Below, in pieces: positions 1-8,262 of a stretch of 34,902 bases of DNA. The first letter of the stretch is position 1; the number at the start of each line of letters is the position of its first letter. The stretch comes from an uncultured Chloroflexota bacterium (GTDB taxonomy: Bacteria; Chloroflexota; Limnocylindria; Limnocylindrales; CSP1-4), in assembly GCA_903822495.1 (NCBI GenBank), contig CAIJPD010000055.1:1-34902 (forward strand), in the 5' to 3' direction. A program made the translations under genes and the position numbers. Below the pieces are notes generated by a model, which saw nothing but the letters and a program-made list of their open reading frames with translations, was not told the DNA's origin and ran no database searches.

Positions 1-20
1 CGACGAGCGGCGGCGCGTCG

Positions 21-2504
21 TCAGCTGTAGGCGAAGTGGTCCCCGGCATGGGCGGGCGACGTGCCCCCGGGGCTGGTCACGATGACATCCACCACGGCTC
101 CGGCCGTGCCGGCCGGGGTCGTGATCCGGATCGTCGTGTCGTTGACCAGGGTGAACGCCACGCTGGTCGCGCCGACCTTCACCGTCGTCGCCCCCGTGAA
201 GTACTTGCCCGTGAGCGTGATCAGGGTGCCCCCGCGGGCCGGGCCGGTGGCTGGGCTGACGCCTGTCACCACCGGCGATGGGTTGAGTGCGATCAGGTGC
301 GTCCGGATGCCGGCCAGCTGGGTGGCCACCTGCTGGAAGACCGACGTCAGGTCGTCGGTCCGCGGCTGGCAGAAGAAGTGGTCGCCATCCGAGTTCTCGG
401 CGCTGACGCAGCCCGAGTTGACGCCGTCCGGGCGGGGCGCGTACGTCGTCGTGGCCATCTGGGCGAGCAGGGATGTGACGTTCACGGCGCGCCACGCCCC
501 GGAGGTGTCCGGGCAGTCGACGTCGTTGGCGCCGTCGAGGCCAAACCCGACCGTGAACAGGTCGATGTGTGACCCATCCCCGTTGGTGATCGCCTTGGCG
601 GACGTGGCCGCGGTCATCGCGGCGGCACACGTGTAGTTGTCCGGGTCGCCGGTGTTGCTGTAGCTGGGCTGGCCGTCCGTCTCGAGCAGGATGCCCCACT
701 TGGCGTGCGGCCGGCCGTAGGCCTGGAGGTAGGCCGCGGCCATCGCCACGGGCGTCGCCAGGTTGGTGCCGGTGCCGCCCGGGTTGTCGAAGCAGTTGAT
801 GGCGGAGACGATGTGGGTCGTGGGTGCGACCAGGCCGTGCCCGTCCGAGTACGCCTCGTCCCAGGCCTGCGCCGGCGTGTTCGTGTCCGTGCCGGTGAAG
901 CCGACGGGGATCCACTTGTCGAGGTCCAGCGGGTAGGCCGTCCCGTAGACCGACGCGCCGGTGGGGCGCAGGGCGATGTGCTGGGCCACCATCTGCCCGC
1001 CGGCCCCGGCGGTCGCGTACGACGTTCCCGTGGCCCCGGTCGTCGCCTGGATGCCGTCCGCGCCCCTTAGGGACGGCCCGGACGCGTTGGTGTTGCGGAC
1101 GTCCACCTCATCGGTCAGCAGCGAGTTGTTCGAGAAGGTGGTGCCGGCACCCACGGCGTAGAAGCCCGCGAGGGCCTCGGCGTCACCGGTCGTTGACATG
1201 GTCGGGGCCACCACCCGGTACGGGTGACTGTTGTTGGTCGTGGACTGGCCGGCCGACACGTCGATGGGGCTGGTCGTGTTGACGCCCGTGAAGCGCAGGA
1301 TGCTGCCCGCGGCGCGGCTGCTGGGCGACAGCGTCCACGTGTAGCTGGCGGGCTCGCTGGCGCCCGCGACCCGCACGTAGGTGATCAGGCTCAGGTTGGT
1401 GCTGTTGTCCGTGCGCCGGACGAGGGTCCAGCCGGAGGGCGGCGTGACGGTGACGCCCGTGCCGCCGGCGACGGTGACGCCGGCCAGGAGGACGTGCCCG
1501 CTGGATGTCCCGGTCGGCCGATTGACCACGAGCGTCGAGGCACCGGTCCCGGCGTTGATCCCCGACGAGCTGGCCGCGTAGGCCGGGGCGGTGGGGACGC
1601 TGGGCACGAGCGCGTTGGCGTGGACCGCCGGTCCGCCGCCGGACCCGCTGCACGTGGCCGCCGCGTCGCTGGGGCCAAGGAACCCCACCGCCAGGCGCTG
1701 CTGGGCGGGATCGTAGACGCCCAGGATGGCCCTGGCCGCGTCGCGCGCGTTCTGGATGTCGACACTCGACATGCTGGCGGTCCGGTCGACAAGGACCACG
1801 AGATCGACGGGCCGTGCCGGCGCCTGGCCACATGGCCCGTTGCAGGCCGTCGAGACCACGACGTTGGTGTTGCCGCTGTCGATGCCCACCACCCGGGCGA
1901 AGGAGAACGACGTGCTGACCCCGCCGGCCAGCGCGACCGCGTTGCACTTGTCGCCCACGGTCGGGTTACAGGTGCTGAACCGCGTGCTGCCCGTGCCGCG
2001 GAAGTCGGCAGCGACCGGCACGTGGCCCAGCGACGTCCGCGGGTTGCACACCTCCGGCACGTCCCGGGCGATGTTGGGCCCTGGTGGGACGGCGCTGTTG
2101 ACCCCCACGAGGCAGTAGTAGGTGATCGTGTAGTTCGCGGCGGTGATGCCGGGGAAGTTGGCCGCGACCGTGGAGACCATCCGGTCGTTGATCGCCGTCA
2201 CAGCGGCGGTATTGACCGAGGCGCAGGCGCTGCCACCGGGTGGCGTGTTGCACCCATCGACCGGGAGCAGCGTGCCGCCGGCGAGGACCGCGGCGTCGAG
2301 GGCGTTGGCCAGCACCTGGCGGTCATTCCGCAGGCGACCGATGTCGACCACGATGGCGACGGACAGCATGATCACGACGATCGACAGGGTGAAGAGGACC
2401 AGGACCTGGCCCCGCTCCCCGTCGGCGCGGCGGCGGCGATGGGCCCAACCGACGACGCGGTCGGCAGGCCCGGTGCGCCGTCCGGCGAACGGCCATGGGC
2501 TCAT
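21..2504 (-). CDS. TadG-like membrane protein with split vWA domain and C-terminal IPT/TIG domain
   Basis: This 827-residue protein is a Flp/Tad-type surface protein. A basic N-terminus precedes one membrane segment (about residues 33-55) with the TadE/G-like start RGQVLVLFTLSIVVI, followed by the helix VLANALDAAVLAGG that typifies this family. A vWA domain begins near residue 231, with the metal-site motif DRTAS (240-244). It appears interrupted at about residues 300-520 by a Ser/Thr/Gly-rich beta-sandwich-like stretch, then resumes with GTNLATP and LLETDGQPS. An IPT/TIG immunoglobulin-like domain forms the last 85 residues (from TGVSPATGPARGG). It is likely anchored by the N-terminus and exposed outside, with an adhesive or pilus-associated role. 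Its start overlaps the upstream TadE stop by four bases, so the two are co-translated. No other tad genes are in the window. Confidence 0.85.
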   Translation of the reverse strand: MSPWPFAGRRTGPADRVVGWAHRRRRADGERGQVLVLFTLSIVVIMLSVAIVVDIGRLRNDRQVLANALDAAVLAGGTLLPVDGCNTPPGGSACASVNTAAVTAINDRMVSTVAANFPGITAANYTITYYCLVGVNSAVPPGPNIARDVPEVCNPRTSLGHVPVAADFRGTGSTRFSTCNPTVGDKCNAVALAGGVSTSFSFARVVGIDSGNTNVVVSTACNGPCGQAPARPVDLVVLVDRTASMSSVDIQNARDAARAILGVYDPAQQRLAVGFLGPSDAAATCSGSGGGPAVHANALVPSVPTAPAYAASSSGINAGTGASTLVVNRPTGTSSGHVLLAGVTVAGGTGVTVTPPSGWTLVRRTDNSTNLSLITYVRVAGASEPASYTWTLSPSSRAAGSILRFTGVNTTSPIDVSAGQSTTNNSHPYRVVAPTMSTTGDAEALAGFYAVGAGTTFSNNSLLTDEVDVRNTNASGPSLRGADGIQATTGATGTSYATAGAGGQMVAQHIALRPTGASVYGTAYPLDLDKWIPVGFTGTDTNTPAQAWDEAYSDGHGLVAPTTHIVSAINCFDNPGGTGTNLATPVAMAAAYLQAYGRPHAKWGILLETDGQPSYSNTGDPDNYTCAAAMTAATSAKAITNGDGSHIDLFTVGFGLDGANDVDCPDTSGAWRAVNVTSLLAQMATTTYAPRPDGVNSGCVSAENSDGDHFFCQPRTDDLTSVFQQVATQLAGIRTHLIALNPSPVVTGVSPATGPARGGTLITLTGKYFTGATTVKVGATSVAFTLVNDTTIRITTPAGTAGAVVDVIVTSPGGTSPAHAGDHFAYS

Positions 2505-3001
2505 TCGAGAACCATCCGCGTGCTCCCGGAGAGGTTCACGGTGGTGCCCAGGAGCGTGAGGAAGATCGAGTGGTACGTGTAGTTGAGCGTGACGTTGATC
2601 GCGTCACCGGACACCGGGTCGGGCTGGCCGCCCGACACCAGGTCGCAGCGCGCCTGCTGGAGCGGCACGCACTCCACCACGATGGACAGGTCTCGGCTGG
2701 TCAGCCCACTGGCCGCGCCGCGTACGGCGCCGTCCACGACGATCGGGATCCCGGTGGGGTTGTCCAGCTGGTTCACGGCGGCGCGGGCGCCCTCGCGCGA
2801 CGCGCTGATCACGGTCATCCGCGAGTAGAGCATGAAGCCGACGTCGACCATCCCGCCCAGGAGCAGCATGAAGATGGGGATCACCAGGGCAAACTCGACG
2901 AGCGATTGCCCGGCTCGGCCGCTCCGGCGTGGTCCGCGGGGCTGGTGCGGCGTGGGCGCGCGGTGCCCGACCCGGGAGCGCGCGCGACCAGCGATCGTCA
3001 T
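2501..3001 (-). CDS. TadE-family pilus assembly/pseudopilin-like protein
   Basis: This 166-residue protein has the TadE signature GQSLVEFALVIPIF at residues 31-44, leading into one membrane helix, then MLYSRMTVISASREGARAAV, which is typical of the family. The rest is a small extracytoplasmic beta-rich domain with two cysteines. I chose the ATG at 3001 because AGGA lies six bases upstream. A GTG at 3052 would add 17 residues but has no ribosome site. TadE proteins are prepilin-like parts of Flp pili or related surface structures, usually processed by the prepilin peptidase TadV. The gene overlaps the following TadG-like gene by four bases. The fold call is firm; actual pilus function is inferred, because the motor and secretin genes are not visible here. 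Confidence 0.85.
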   Translation of the reverse strand: MTIAGRARSRVGHRAPTPHQPRGPRRSGRAGQSLVEFALVIPIFMLLLGGMVDVGFMLYSRMTVISASREGARAAVNQLDNPTGIPIVVDGAVRGAASGLTSRDLSIVVECVPLQQARCDLVSGGQPDPVSGDAINVTLNYTYHSIFLTLLGTTVNLSGSTRMVLE

Positions 3002-3064
3002 GGCATGTCCTGTGGCGTGGCGTGATGGTCCCGTGCCTGACGGTTGATGCACGGGCTGAGGCCA

Positions 3065-3070
3065 AATCTA
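3065..3070 (-). promoter_or_regulatory. Possible -10 element of the tadE-tadG operon
   Basis: TAGATT fits the TAnnnT pattern and lies about 65 bases before the chosen tadE start. No clear -35 was found, so this is a weak prediction. Confidence 0.25.
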
Positions 3071-3091
3071 GGCGCTGGCGCGGCGCGGACA

Positions 3092-3114
3092 ACCCACCGT
3101 CATTCCGGGTGGGC
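3092..3114 (-). terminator. Possible terminator hairpin after the HTH-TOBE gene
   Basis: An inverted repeat CCCACC...GGTGGG with a loop of about nine bases lies between the HTH-TOBE stop and the tadE promoter region, followed on the minus strand by TTGTCC. The stem is short and the T-run poor. It would separate the regulator from the tad genes. Positions are approximate. Confidence 0.3.
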
Positions 3115-3219
3115 GGGGGTACGAATGGGCCATTCCGGTCGGGTCTGGTGCGGATCGCGCCGTTCCGCGGCGTGGCGGGCGGGGCCACCCGGCGAGCGAG
3201 CCCCGGCGCGCGGGAGCGC

Positions 3220-3642
3220 CTAGCGCGACGGCACTTCCACGATCACGTTCGTGGCCTTGACCACGCAGACCGCGTCGTCACCCACCTTGAGGTCCATCTC
3301 GACGACGGCCTCGGCGGTCATCAGGCTGACCAGCCGGTGCGGGCCACTCATCACCTCGACGACGGCCGCGACGCCGTCACGCTCCACGCGGGTCACGACG
3401 CCCTCGAAGCGGTTGCGGGCCGACTGGGCCACGATGGGCCGCTCGACGGTGGCCTTGCGCCGCTCCGCGAGGAGCCGGGAGACCTCGCGGACCTCCACCA
3501 GGCGCTGGCCGCCCTCCGATCGCTCCATGGTGAGGCGCCCGTCCGCCTCCCAGCGCCGGAGCGTCTCCACCGAGACGCCCAGCATCTCGGCCGCCTCGCC
3601 CATGCGGAGGCGCCCACCCTGTCGGTCGCGGGGATGCGTCAT
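3220..3642 (-). CDS. HTH-TOBE regulator, probably molybdate-responsive
   Basis: This 140-residue protein has two parts. Residues 12-60 form a MerR/excisionase-type helix-turn-helix (MGEAAEMLGVSVETLRRW, then WEADGRL and a basic stretch). Residues 74-138 form a TOBE/Mop-like domain (SARNRFEGVVTRVERDGV through KATNVIVEVPS), the fold that binds molybdate or tungstate oxyanions in ModE, ModC and Mop proteins. By family knowledge such single-HTH plus single-TOBE proteins act as oxyanion-sensing regulators of molybdenum genes. The window holds modA-modB 4 kb away and a molybdenum hydroxylase, which fits. The gene is divergent from the methyltransferase. There is no Shine-Dalgarno; TAGACT lies six bases before the ATG, suggesting a leaderless message. 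The ligand is inferred, not proven. Confidence 0.8.
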   Translation of the reverse strand: MTHPRDRQGGRLRMGEAAEMLGVSVETLRRWEADGRLTMERSEGGQRLVEVREVSRLLAERRKATVERPIVAQSARNRFEGVVTRVERDGVAAVVEVMSGPHRLVSLMTAEAVVEMDLKVGDDAVCVVKATNVIVEVPSR

Positions 3643-3648
3643 TCCATG

Positions 3649-3654
3649 AGTCTA
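3649..3654 (-). promoter_or_regulatory. Putative -10 of a leaderless HTH-TOBE transcript
   Basis: TAGACT is followed by exactly six bases and then the ATG at 3642, with no ribosome binding site. This spacing would place the transcription start at the start codon. Confidence 0.4.
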
Positions 3655-3737
3655 GCGTCGGCCGGGCCGAGGCCACGACTCGTCGGGGCCGCCAGCGGGG
3701 AGCCACGCGTGTCGGCCAAGGGTGGCATCCTGCGCGC

Positions 3738-4601
3738 ATGGAGCACGTGACCGACTGGGCCCTTCTCTGGCGCCAGATCGTCGAGGCGCGGCTGGCGGGC
3801 CGCCCGGAGTCGGATGCGCCAGCCACGACGGCCGACCCGTGGACCGGGCGTGCGCGCGAGTTCGATTCGATGGCCCGCTCGCGCCCGCGGGGCATCGGCT
3901 CGCGCCAGCAGGCCGTGCTCGACCTGCTCGAGCCAGGCGAGAGCATCCTCGATATCGGCGCCGGAACCGGCGCCTGGGCGCTCGCATTCGCGACGAAGGC
4001 GGGCGGCGTCACGGCGCTCGATGCGTCGCCGTCCATGACCGCGATCATGCGCGAGAACGTGGCGGCGGCCGGCGACGCGGGCGCGGCGATCCGGGTGATC
4101 GAGGGCCGCTGGCCCGACGTCGAGGTCGAGCGCCACGACGTGACGTTCGCGGCCCACTCGATGTACGGCGTCGCCGACCTGCCCGGCTTCATCCGCCGGA
4201 TGGTCGCCGTCACGCGCCGGCGCTGCTTCCTGGTGCTTCGGCTGCCGACCCCCGGTGGGCTGCTGGCCGAGGCCGCCCGCCACGCCTGGGGCCACGAGTT
4301 CGACAGCCCCAACTTCGTGGTCGGCTACAACGTGCTGCTCCAGATGGGGATCGCCGCCAACGTCCGCGTGGATCCGGGCAGCCAGCTGCAGCCACGCACC
4401 AGCGCCACCCTGGAGGACGCGCTGGGGCGGATCAAGCGCCATCTCGGGCTGGGCGCGGTCACCACGCACGACGCGCATCTGCGGGCGCTCCTGGAACGCC
4501 GGCTGACACGCCCGGCCAACGGCGATGCTGGACCACTGGCATGGCCGGCCGAGGGCGGCGGGGCGCTGATCTGGTGGGACACGGAGCGACCGCGCGCCTG
4601 A
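3738..4601 (+). CDS. Class I SAM-dependent methyltransferase
   Basis: This 287-residue protein carries the SAM-binding glycine motif ILDIGAGTGAWALAFA near residues 70-84, then an acidic strand end ALDASPSM (motif II) and a later VTFAAHSMYGV region in the place of motif IV. This is a Rossmann-type class I methyltransferase of the UbiE/MenG-like small-molecule group; the substrate is unknown. It is divergently transcribed from the HTH-TOBE regulator with 95 bases between, and lies 118 bases upstream of a TPP enzyme on the same strand. There is no clear Shine-Dalgarno. CATCCT sits six bases before the ATG, resembling the leaderless arrangement seen at other genes here. The fold assignment is solid; the role is open. 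Confidence 0.75.
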   Translation: MEHVTDWALLWRQIVEARLAGRPESDAPATTADPWTGRAREFDSMARSRPRGIGSRQQAVLDLLEPGESILDIGAGTGAWALAFATKAGGVTALDASPSMTAIMRENVAAAGDAGAAIRVIEGRWPDVEVERHDVTFAAHSMYGVADLPGFIRRMVAVTRRRCFLVLRLPTPGGLLAEAARHAWGHEFDSPNFVVGYNVLLQMGIAANVRVDPGSQLQPRTSATLEDALGRIKRHLGLGAVTTHDAHLRALLERRLTRPANGDAGPLAWPAEGGGALIWWDTERPRA

Positions 4602-4663
4602 CCCCCAGGCGCCCGTCGGTCGCGCCCGGGCGGACGAGCGCCCATCGACGGCCACCCACCCGG

Positions 4664-4693
4664 GCGACAGACCGGGACGCGCGTTGCTACGAT
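4664..4693 (+). promoter_or_regulatory. Possible promoter of the first TPP enzyme gene
   Basis: GCGACA (4664-4669) and TACGAT (4688-4693) are separated by 18 bases, each matching four of six consensus positions. A start near 4700 would give a short leader with the strong GGAGGGG ribosome site at 4711-4717. Confidence 0.3.
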
Positions 4694-4719
4694 CCGTGGA
4701 CTTTCGCGAAGGAGGGGCC

Positions 4720-6525
4720 ATGACCAACAAGCCGCCGCTCGGCGACCGCAAGCCCGAGTACGGGTCCGACGTCGTCATCGATGTCCTCAAGGCGCTGGGC
4801 GTCAAGTACGCCGCCCTCAACCCGGGCGCCACGTTCCGCGGGCTGCACGATTCGGTCGTCAACTACGGCGGGGACCAGGATCCCCAGTTCATCCTCGTGA
4901 ACCACGAGGAGCTGGCGGTCGCCATCGCCCACGGCTATGCCAAGGCCAGCGGGAACCTGGGCGTCGCGATGGTCCACGACATCGTGGGCCTGCTCCACGC
5001 CACCAACGCCATCTACGGCGCCTACCTGGACCAGGCCCCGGTCATGATCATGGGTGGGACCGGGCCGGTCGCCACCGAGAAGCGCCGGCCGTGGATCGAC
5101 TGGATCCACACCGCGCTGGTCCAGGGCAACGCGGTCCGCGACTTCGTCAAGTGGGACGACCAGCCCAGCTCCGTCCCCGCGGCGATCGAGAGCGTCATCC
5201 GCGGCTACCAGCTCGCCATGACCGGCCCCCAGGGCCCCGTCTACCTGTGCTTCGATGCCGACGTCCAGGAGATGCCGCTGGGCGACATGAAGGTCCAGAT
5301 CCCGGACCTCACCCGGATGCAGCCGCCCAGCCGCCAGGGCGGCGACCCGGCGGCCCTGCGCGCCGCCGCCGAGATGCTGGTCGCCGCGGAGCGGCCGGTG
5401 ATCGTGGCCGACCGGATCGGCGACGACCCCATCGCGTTCCAGGCCCTCATCGACCTGGCCGACCTGCTGGGCATCGCGATCATCAACCCGGTCCCCAACC
5501 GCGGCTCCATCCTCAGCTTCCCCGCCACCCACCCGCTCGACATGATGGGCAACGAGAAGGCGGTCCAGCAGGTCGCAGACCTGTTGATCAACCTCGAAGT
5601 CTTCGACATCAGCCCGATGATCACGACGTACGACCATCACGCCCAGGCGCGCGATGACGAGTTCGTAAAGCTCAACCTCCCCGAGGGCTGCAAGTACATC
5701 GACATCTCGCTCCGGCACCTCCGCTGGCGCAGCTGGTCGCAGGACTACGGCATGCTCCTGCCCGCGGACCTGTCGATCACCGCGGACGTCACCCTGGCCG
5801 TCCCACAGCTCCTGGAGCTCTGCCGCGAGCTGGTCGCCGGGCGCGAGGACATCAAGGCACGCGTCGCCGCCCGCACCGCCGAGCTCACGGCGCTCCACGA
5901 CAAGACCCGCGCCAAGTGGCTCGTGGAGGCCCAATCGCAGGCCCCCGAGAGCCCGCTCACCCCGGCTTGGCTCGCCCACGAGCTGGGCGAGGTGGTGAAG
6001 GACGAGGACTGGGTCATCGCCAACACCGGCCTCGACGGCTGGATCAAGCGGCTCTGGAAGTGGGAGAAGCCCCACCAGTTCGTCCGGACGAGCGGGCTGG
6101 GCTATGGCCTGGGCATCGCGATCGGCGCGGCGCTCGCCCACAAGGGCAGCGGCCGGCTGGTGATCGACATCCAGCCCGACGGCGACATGCTCTTCACGCC
6201 GGCCGGCCTCTGGACGGCGGCCCACCACGAGATCCCGATGCTCGTGGTCATGTACAACAACCGCTCGTACTTCAACGACGAGCTGCACCAGGAGTCGATG
6301 GCCCTGGGCCGCAACCGCGACCCGGAGCGCAAGACGATCGGCATCCGGATCGATGATCCGGCCCCGGACTTCGCGGGGCTCGCCCGCTCGCTGGGCGTCC
6401 ACGCCGAGGGCCCCATCGAAGACCCGTCGCTGGTGCGCGAGGCGCTCGCCCGTGCGGTCGCCTACATCAAGGAGACCGGCAAGCCCGCGCTCGTCGACGT
6501 CATCTGCCAGCGGCGGCGCTACTAG
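4720..6525 (+). CDS. Thiamine pyrophosphate-dependent enzyme, acetolactate synthase/benzoylformate decarboxylase-like
   Basis: This 601-residue protein has the three-domain layout of TPP-dependent decarboxylases and synthases. The N-terminal pyrimidine-binding domain has the cofactor-activating glutamate in NHEELAVAIAHGYAK (residues 61-75). A central domain follows, then a C-terminal pyrophosphate-binding domain with QPDGDMLFTP...NN, the Mg-TPP motif. The usual first Gly of GDG is Pro here, and Asn-Asn closes the motif. The substrate is unknown; the family includes benzoylformate, oxalyl-CoA and indolepyruvate decarboxylases and carboligases. The ATG at 4720 is chosen because GGAGGGG precedes it by a few bases; an upstream in-frame start at 4684 lacks such a site. 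A related enzyme is encoded at 28.9-30.7 kb. The gene ends before a strong terminator and a convergent secreted-protein gene. Confidence 0.85.
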   Translation: MTNKPPLGDRKPEYGSDVVIDVLKALGVKYAALNPGATFRGLHDSVVNYGGDQDPQFILVNHEELAVAIAHGYAKASGNLGVAMVHDIVGLLHATNAIYGAYLDQAPVMIMGGTGPVATEKRRPWIDWIHTALVQGNAVRDFVKWDDQPSSVPAAIESVIRGYQLAMTGPQGPVYLCFDADVQEMPLGDMKVQIPDLTRMQPPSRQGGDPAALRAAAEMLVAAERPVIVADRIGDDPIAFQALIDLADLLGIAIINPVPNRGSILSFPATHPLDMMGNEKAVQQVADLLINLEVFDISPMITTYDHHAQARDDEFVKLNLPEGCKYIDISLRHLRWRSWSQDYGMLLPADLSITADVTLAVPQLLELCRELVAGREDIKARVAARTAELTALHDKTRAKWLVEAQSQAPESPLTPAWLAHELGEVVKDEDWVIANTGLDGWIKRLWKWEKPHQFVRTSGLGYGLGIAIGAALAHKGSGRLVIDIQPDGDMLFTPAGLWTAAHHEIPMLVVMYNNRSYFNDELHQESMALGRNRDPERKTIGIRIDDPAPDFAGLARSLGVHAEGPIEDPSLVREALARAVAYIKETGKPALVDVICQRRRY

Positions 6526-6562
6526 CCCCGAACCTGGGGCGCCAGTCGGGCGCCAGTCGGGC
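6525..6562. repeat. Short hairpin and 11-bp tandem duplication after the TPP gene
   Basis: GCCCC-GAACCT-GGGGC forms a small hairpin directly at the stop codon (6525-6540). It is followed by two perfect copies of GCCAGTCGGGC (6541-6551 and 6552-6562). Confidence 0.5.
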
Positions 6563-6586
6563 GCGGAAGCAATCCGAACCAGCATC

Positions 6587-6617
6587 AAACGCCCCGGCCC
6601 TTGTGGTCGGGGCGTTT
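6587..6617. terminator. Bidirectional intrinsic terminator
   Basis: AAACGCCCCG and CGGGGCGTTT form a perfect 10-bp stem around an 11-base loop, with inner pairs extending it. The stem is flanked by A-run and T-run sides, so it can work on both strands. It lies between the convergent TPP enzyme and secreted-protein genes. Confidence 0.8.
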
Positions 6618-6663
6618 GGGTGTCCGGGCTTCGAAGATGACCGGCGGCCTGCCGGTGGGCCCG

Positions 6664-7098
6664 TCAGCTGGCGATCTGGGCCGCGACCAGGACCACGGCG
6701 CTGGCCCGGACCCGCTGGCCGGTCATGTCCAGCCGGACCACCTGGCGGTTGCCCAGGAGCGGGTCGACCTGGCCATCGGGGCCGGCCGGATCGATGTAGA
6801 TGGCGTGACCCAGCATCGCGTTGGTCCCGTCGGCGAGGGTGATCGAGAACGTCATCCCGTCGCACGTGGCGGTCACGCCCGAGATGACGACTGCCTCGAC
6901 CAGGTAGGCCCCCGAGAACGAGTCGTAAGCCGTCGCGAAGGAGGCGTCGACGGCTTCGTCGCAGCCTTGGAGCGTGACCTCGTCCATGGCGAGGATCCCG
7001 CTGGTGAGGCCCATCACCGCGAGCGCGGCGGCGACGAGGGCAAGGGCAGCTCGCCTTGCCGCGATCGTCGGTCGGCCGTGCACCCAGCGTGACCGCAT
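6664..7098 (-). CDS. Small secreted protein of unknown function
   Basis: This 144-residue protein has an N-terminal export signal: basic residues to position 16, then the hydrophobic run AALALVAAALAVMGLTSGILA (about 17-37). A likely signal peptidase cut lies after ILA, though the segment could also stay as an anchor. The mature part is about 107 residues, rich in Val, Thr and Asp, with two cysteines (46 and 79) that could pair. It reads like a small beta-sandwich ending in alternating hydrophobic residues. I do not recognise a family. The start at 7098 is chosen because GGGGA lies about eight bases upstream and a signal peptide follows at once; longer in-frame extensions have no such features. 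It is divergent from modA and convergent with the TPP gene. Confidence 0.65.
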   Translation of the reverse strand: MRSRWVHGRPTIAARRAALALVAAALAVMGLTSGILAMDEVTLQGCDEAVDASFATAYDSFSGAYLVEAVVISGVTATCDGMTFSITLADGTNAMLGHAIYIDPAGPDGQVDPLLGNRQVVRLDMTGQRVRASAVVLVAAQIAS

Positions 7099-7458
7099 CA
7101 GCGGTTCCCCGTCAGTTGGGCCCCACGCCCGGGAGGGGAATTCCCGGCTCCGGTGCCCGCTCCACACTCTACGGGAGGCGGACCGGACCGCCAGCGGCGA
7201 TTCTTCGCACGGGTCCAATACCCCGAACGTACTACACAGTTTCGCGCACATCGTCCGGGCCACCCGGCCGCCACTCGTCCCAGTTGGTGCTCGCGCCGGC
7301 TGCGCCGCCAGCGTCGCTGACGGGCCGGCCGCAGCGCGCTCGTGATCAGCCGGTGTTCCTGCCGGAATGGCGACCATCTACAGGTATCAATGGCGTATCT
7401 GGCCTAGTATTCCTCGCTATGGTGCCGCTCCTGGCACGAGACGGAGGATCCCCGCCCG
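7099..7458. other. Intergenic region between divergent secreted-protein and modA genes
   Basis: This 360-base stretch has no convincing gene. It holds the palindrome GGGAATTCCC (7136-7145), an AT-richer patch near 7220-7240 that may be the promoter of the leftward gene, and four TAT steps upstream of modA. The region probably carries both promoters and any molybdate operator. Confidence 0.5.
7385..7420 (+). promoter_or_regulatory. Candidate modA promoter/operator with helically spaced TAT steps
   Basis: TAT occurs at 7385, 7396, 7408 and 7418, roughly one DNA turn apart, in otherwise GC-rich sequence just before modA. TAGTAT (7405-7410) fits a -10 hexamer and would give a leader of about 40 bases with GGAGG at 7443-7447. 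No convincing -35 is visible. The HTH-TOBE protein is the obvious candidate binder, but that is inference. Confidence 0.3.
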
Positions 7459-8262
7459 GTGCGGTCCAGGCTCACGCCGCTGTCACTCGCCGTCGCGCTG
7501 ATCGTCGCCGCCTGCGCGGCGTCCGCCACCCCGGTGCCCGCCACGGGTCCAGCCGCCAGCCTGACGGTCTACGCCGCCGCCTCGCTGACCGCCGCGCTGG
7601 TGAAGGTGAAGGCCGCCTACGAAGCCACCAACCCCGGCACCACGGTGACCGTCTCAACGGACTCGTCGTCGGCGCTGGCGACCAAGATCGAACAGGGCGC
7701 GCCCGCGGACGTGTTCCTGTCGGCCGACACCGCCAACACCCAGAGGCTGGTCGACAGGGACCTGACCACGGGAGGCGTGACCATGGTTGCCGGCAATCTC
7801 CTCACGATCGTGGTCCCCGCGGCGAACCCGGCGGGGATCAGGGACCCCATCGACCTCGCCCGGGCGGGCATCAAGGTCATCGCCTGCAGTGACACGGTGC
7901 CGGTGGCCCAGTACGCTGCCCGGCTGATCGGCAACCTTGGCGCGCTGCCGGGCTATCCCGCGGACTACGCGGCGAGGTACGCGGCGAACATCGTGTCGAA
8001 GGAGGCCAACGTGACCGCGGTCGTCACCAAGGTGGGGCTGGCGGAGGGCGACGCGGGCATCGTCTACGCCACCGACGTGCTGGCCTCGACCAGGGTGCGG
8101 CCCATCGTGGTCCCGGAGCGGGCCAACGTCCCGGCCATCTACAGCGGCGTCGTGGTCAGGGCATCCCGGAACACGACGGCCGGGGCGGCGTTCCTCGCCT
8201 GGCTCGCCGGCAGGGACGGTCAGGCCGTGCTGGCTGGCTTCGGGTTCCGGTCGCCGGCATGA
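7459..8262 (+). CDS. modA: Molybdate ABC transporter substrate-binding lipoprotein ModA
   Basis: This 267-residue protein begins with a lipoprotein signal ending in the lipobox IVAAC (Cys19), followed by a Pro/Thr-rich spacer. The mature part starts LTVYAAASLTAAL, the hallmark of molybdate and tungstate binding proteins (ASL motif that contacts the anion). It continues with TDSSSALATKIEQGAPADVFLSAD, which includes the second oxyanion-binding serine region, and ends in a hinge region containing EGDAGIVYATD. It captures molybdate outside the cell and hands it to ModB. Translation starts at GTG, with GGAGG 11 bases upstream. Its last four bases overlap modB. No modC ATPase follows, so the energising subunit must be elsewhere or shared. 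Confidence 0.92.
   Translation: MRSRLTPLSLAVALIVAACAASATPVPATGPAASLTVYAAASLTAALVKVKAAYEATNPGTTVTVSTDSSSALATKIEQGAPADVFLSADTANTQRLVDRDLTTGGVTMVAGNLLTIVVPAANPAGIRDPIDLARAGIKVIACSDTVPVAQYAARLIGNLGALPGYPADYAARYAANIVSKEANVTAVVTKVGLAEGDAGIVYATDVLASTRVRPIVVPERANVPAIYSGVVVRASRNTTAGAAFLAWLAGRDGQAVLAGFGFRSPA

Noticed and set aside
4687..6588. A 633-codon minus-strand frame opposite the first TPP gene
   Set aside because: Its composition is typical of an antisense shadow in GC-rich DNA, while the plus-strand frame has a full enzyme family match.
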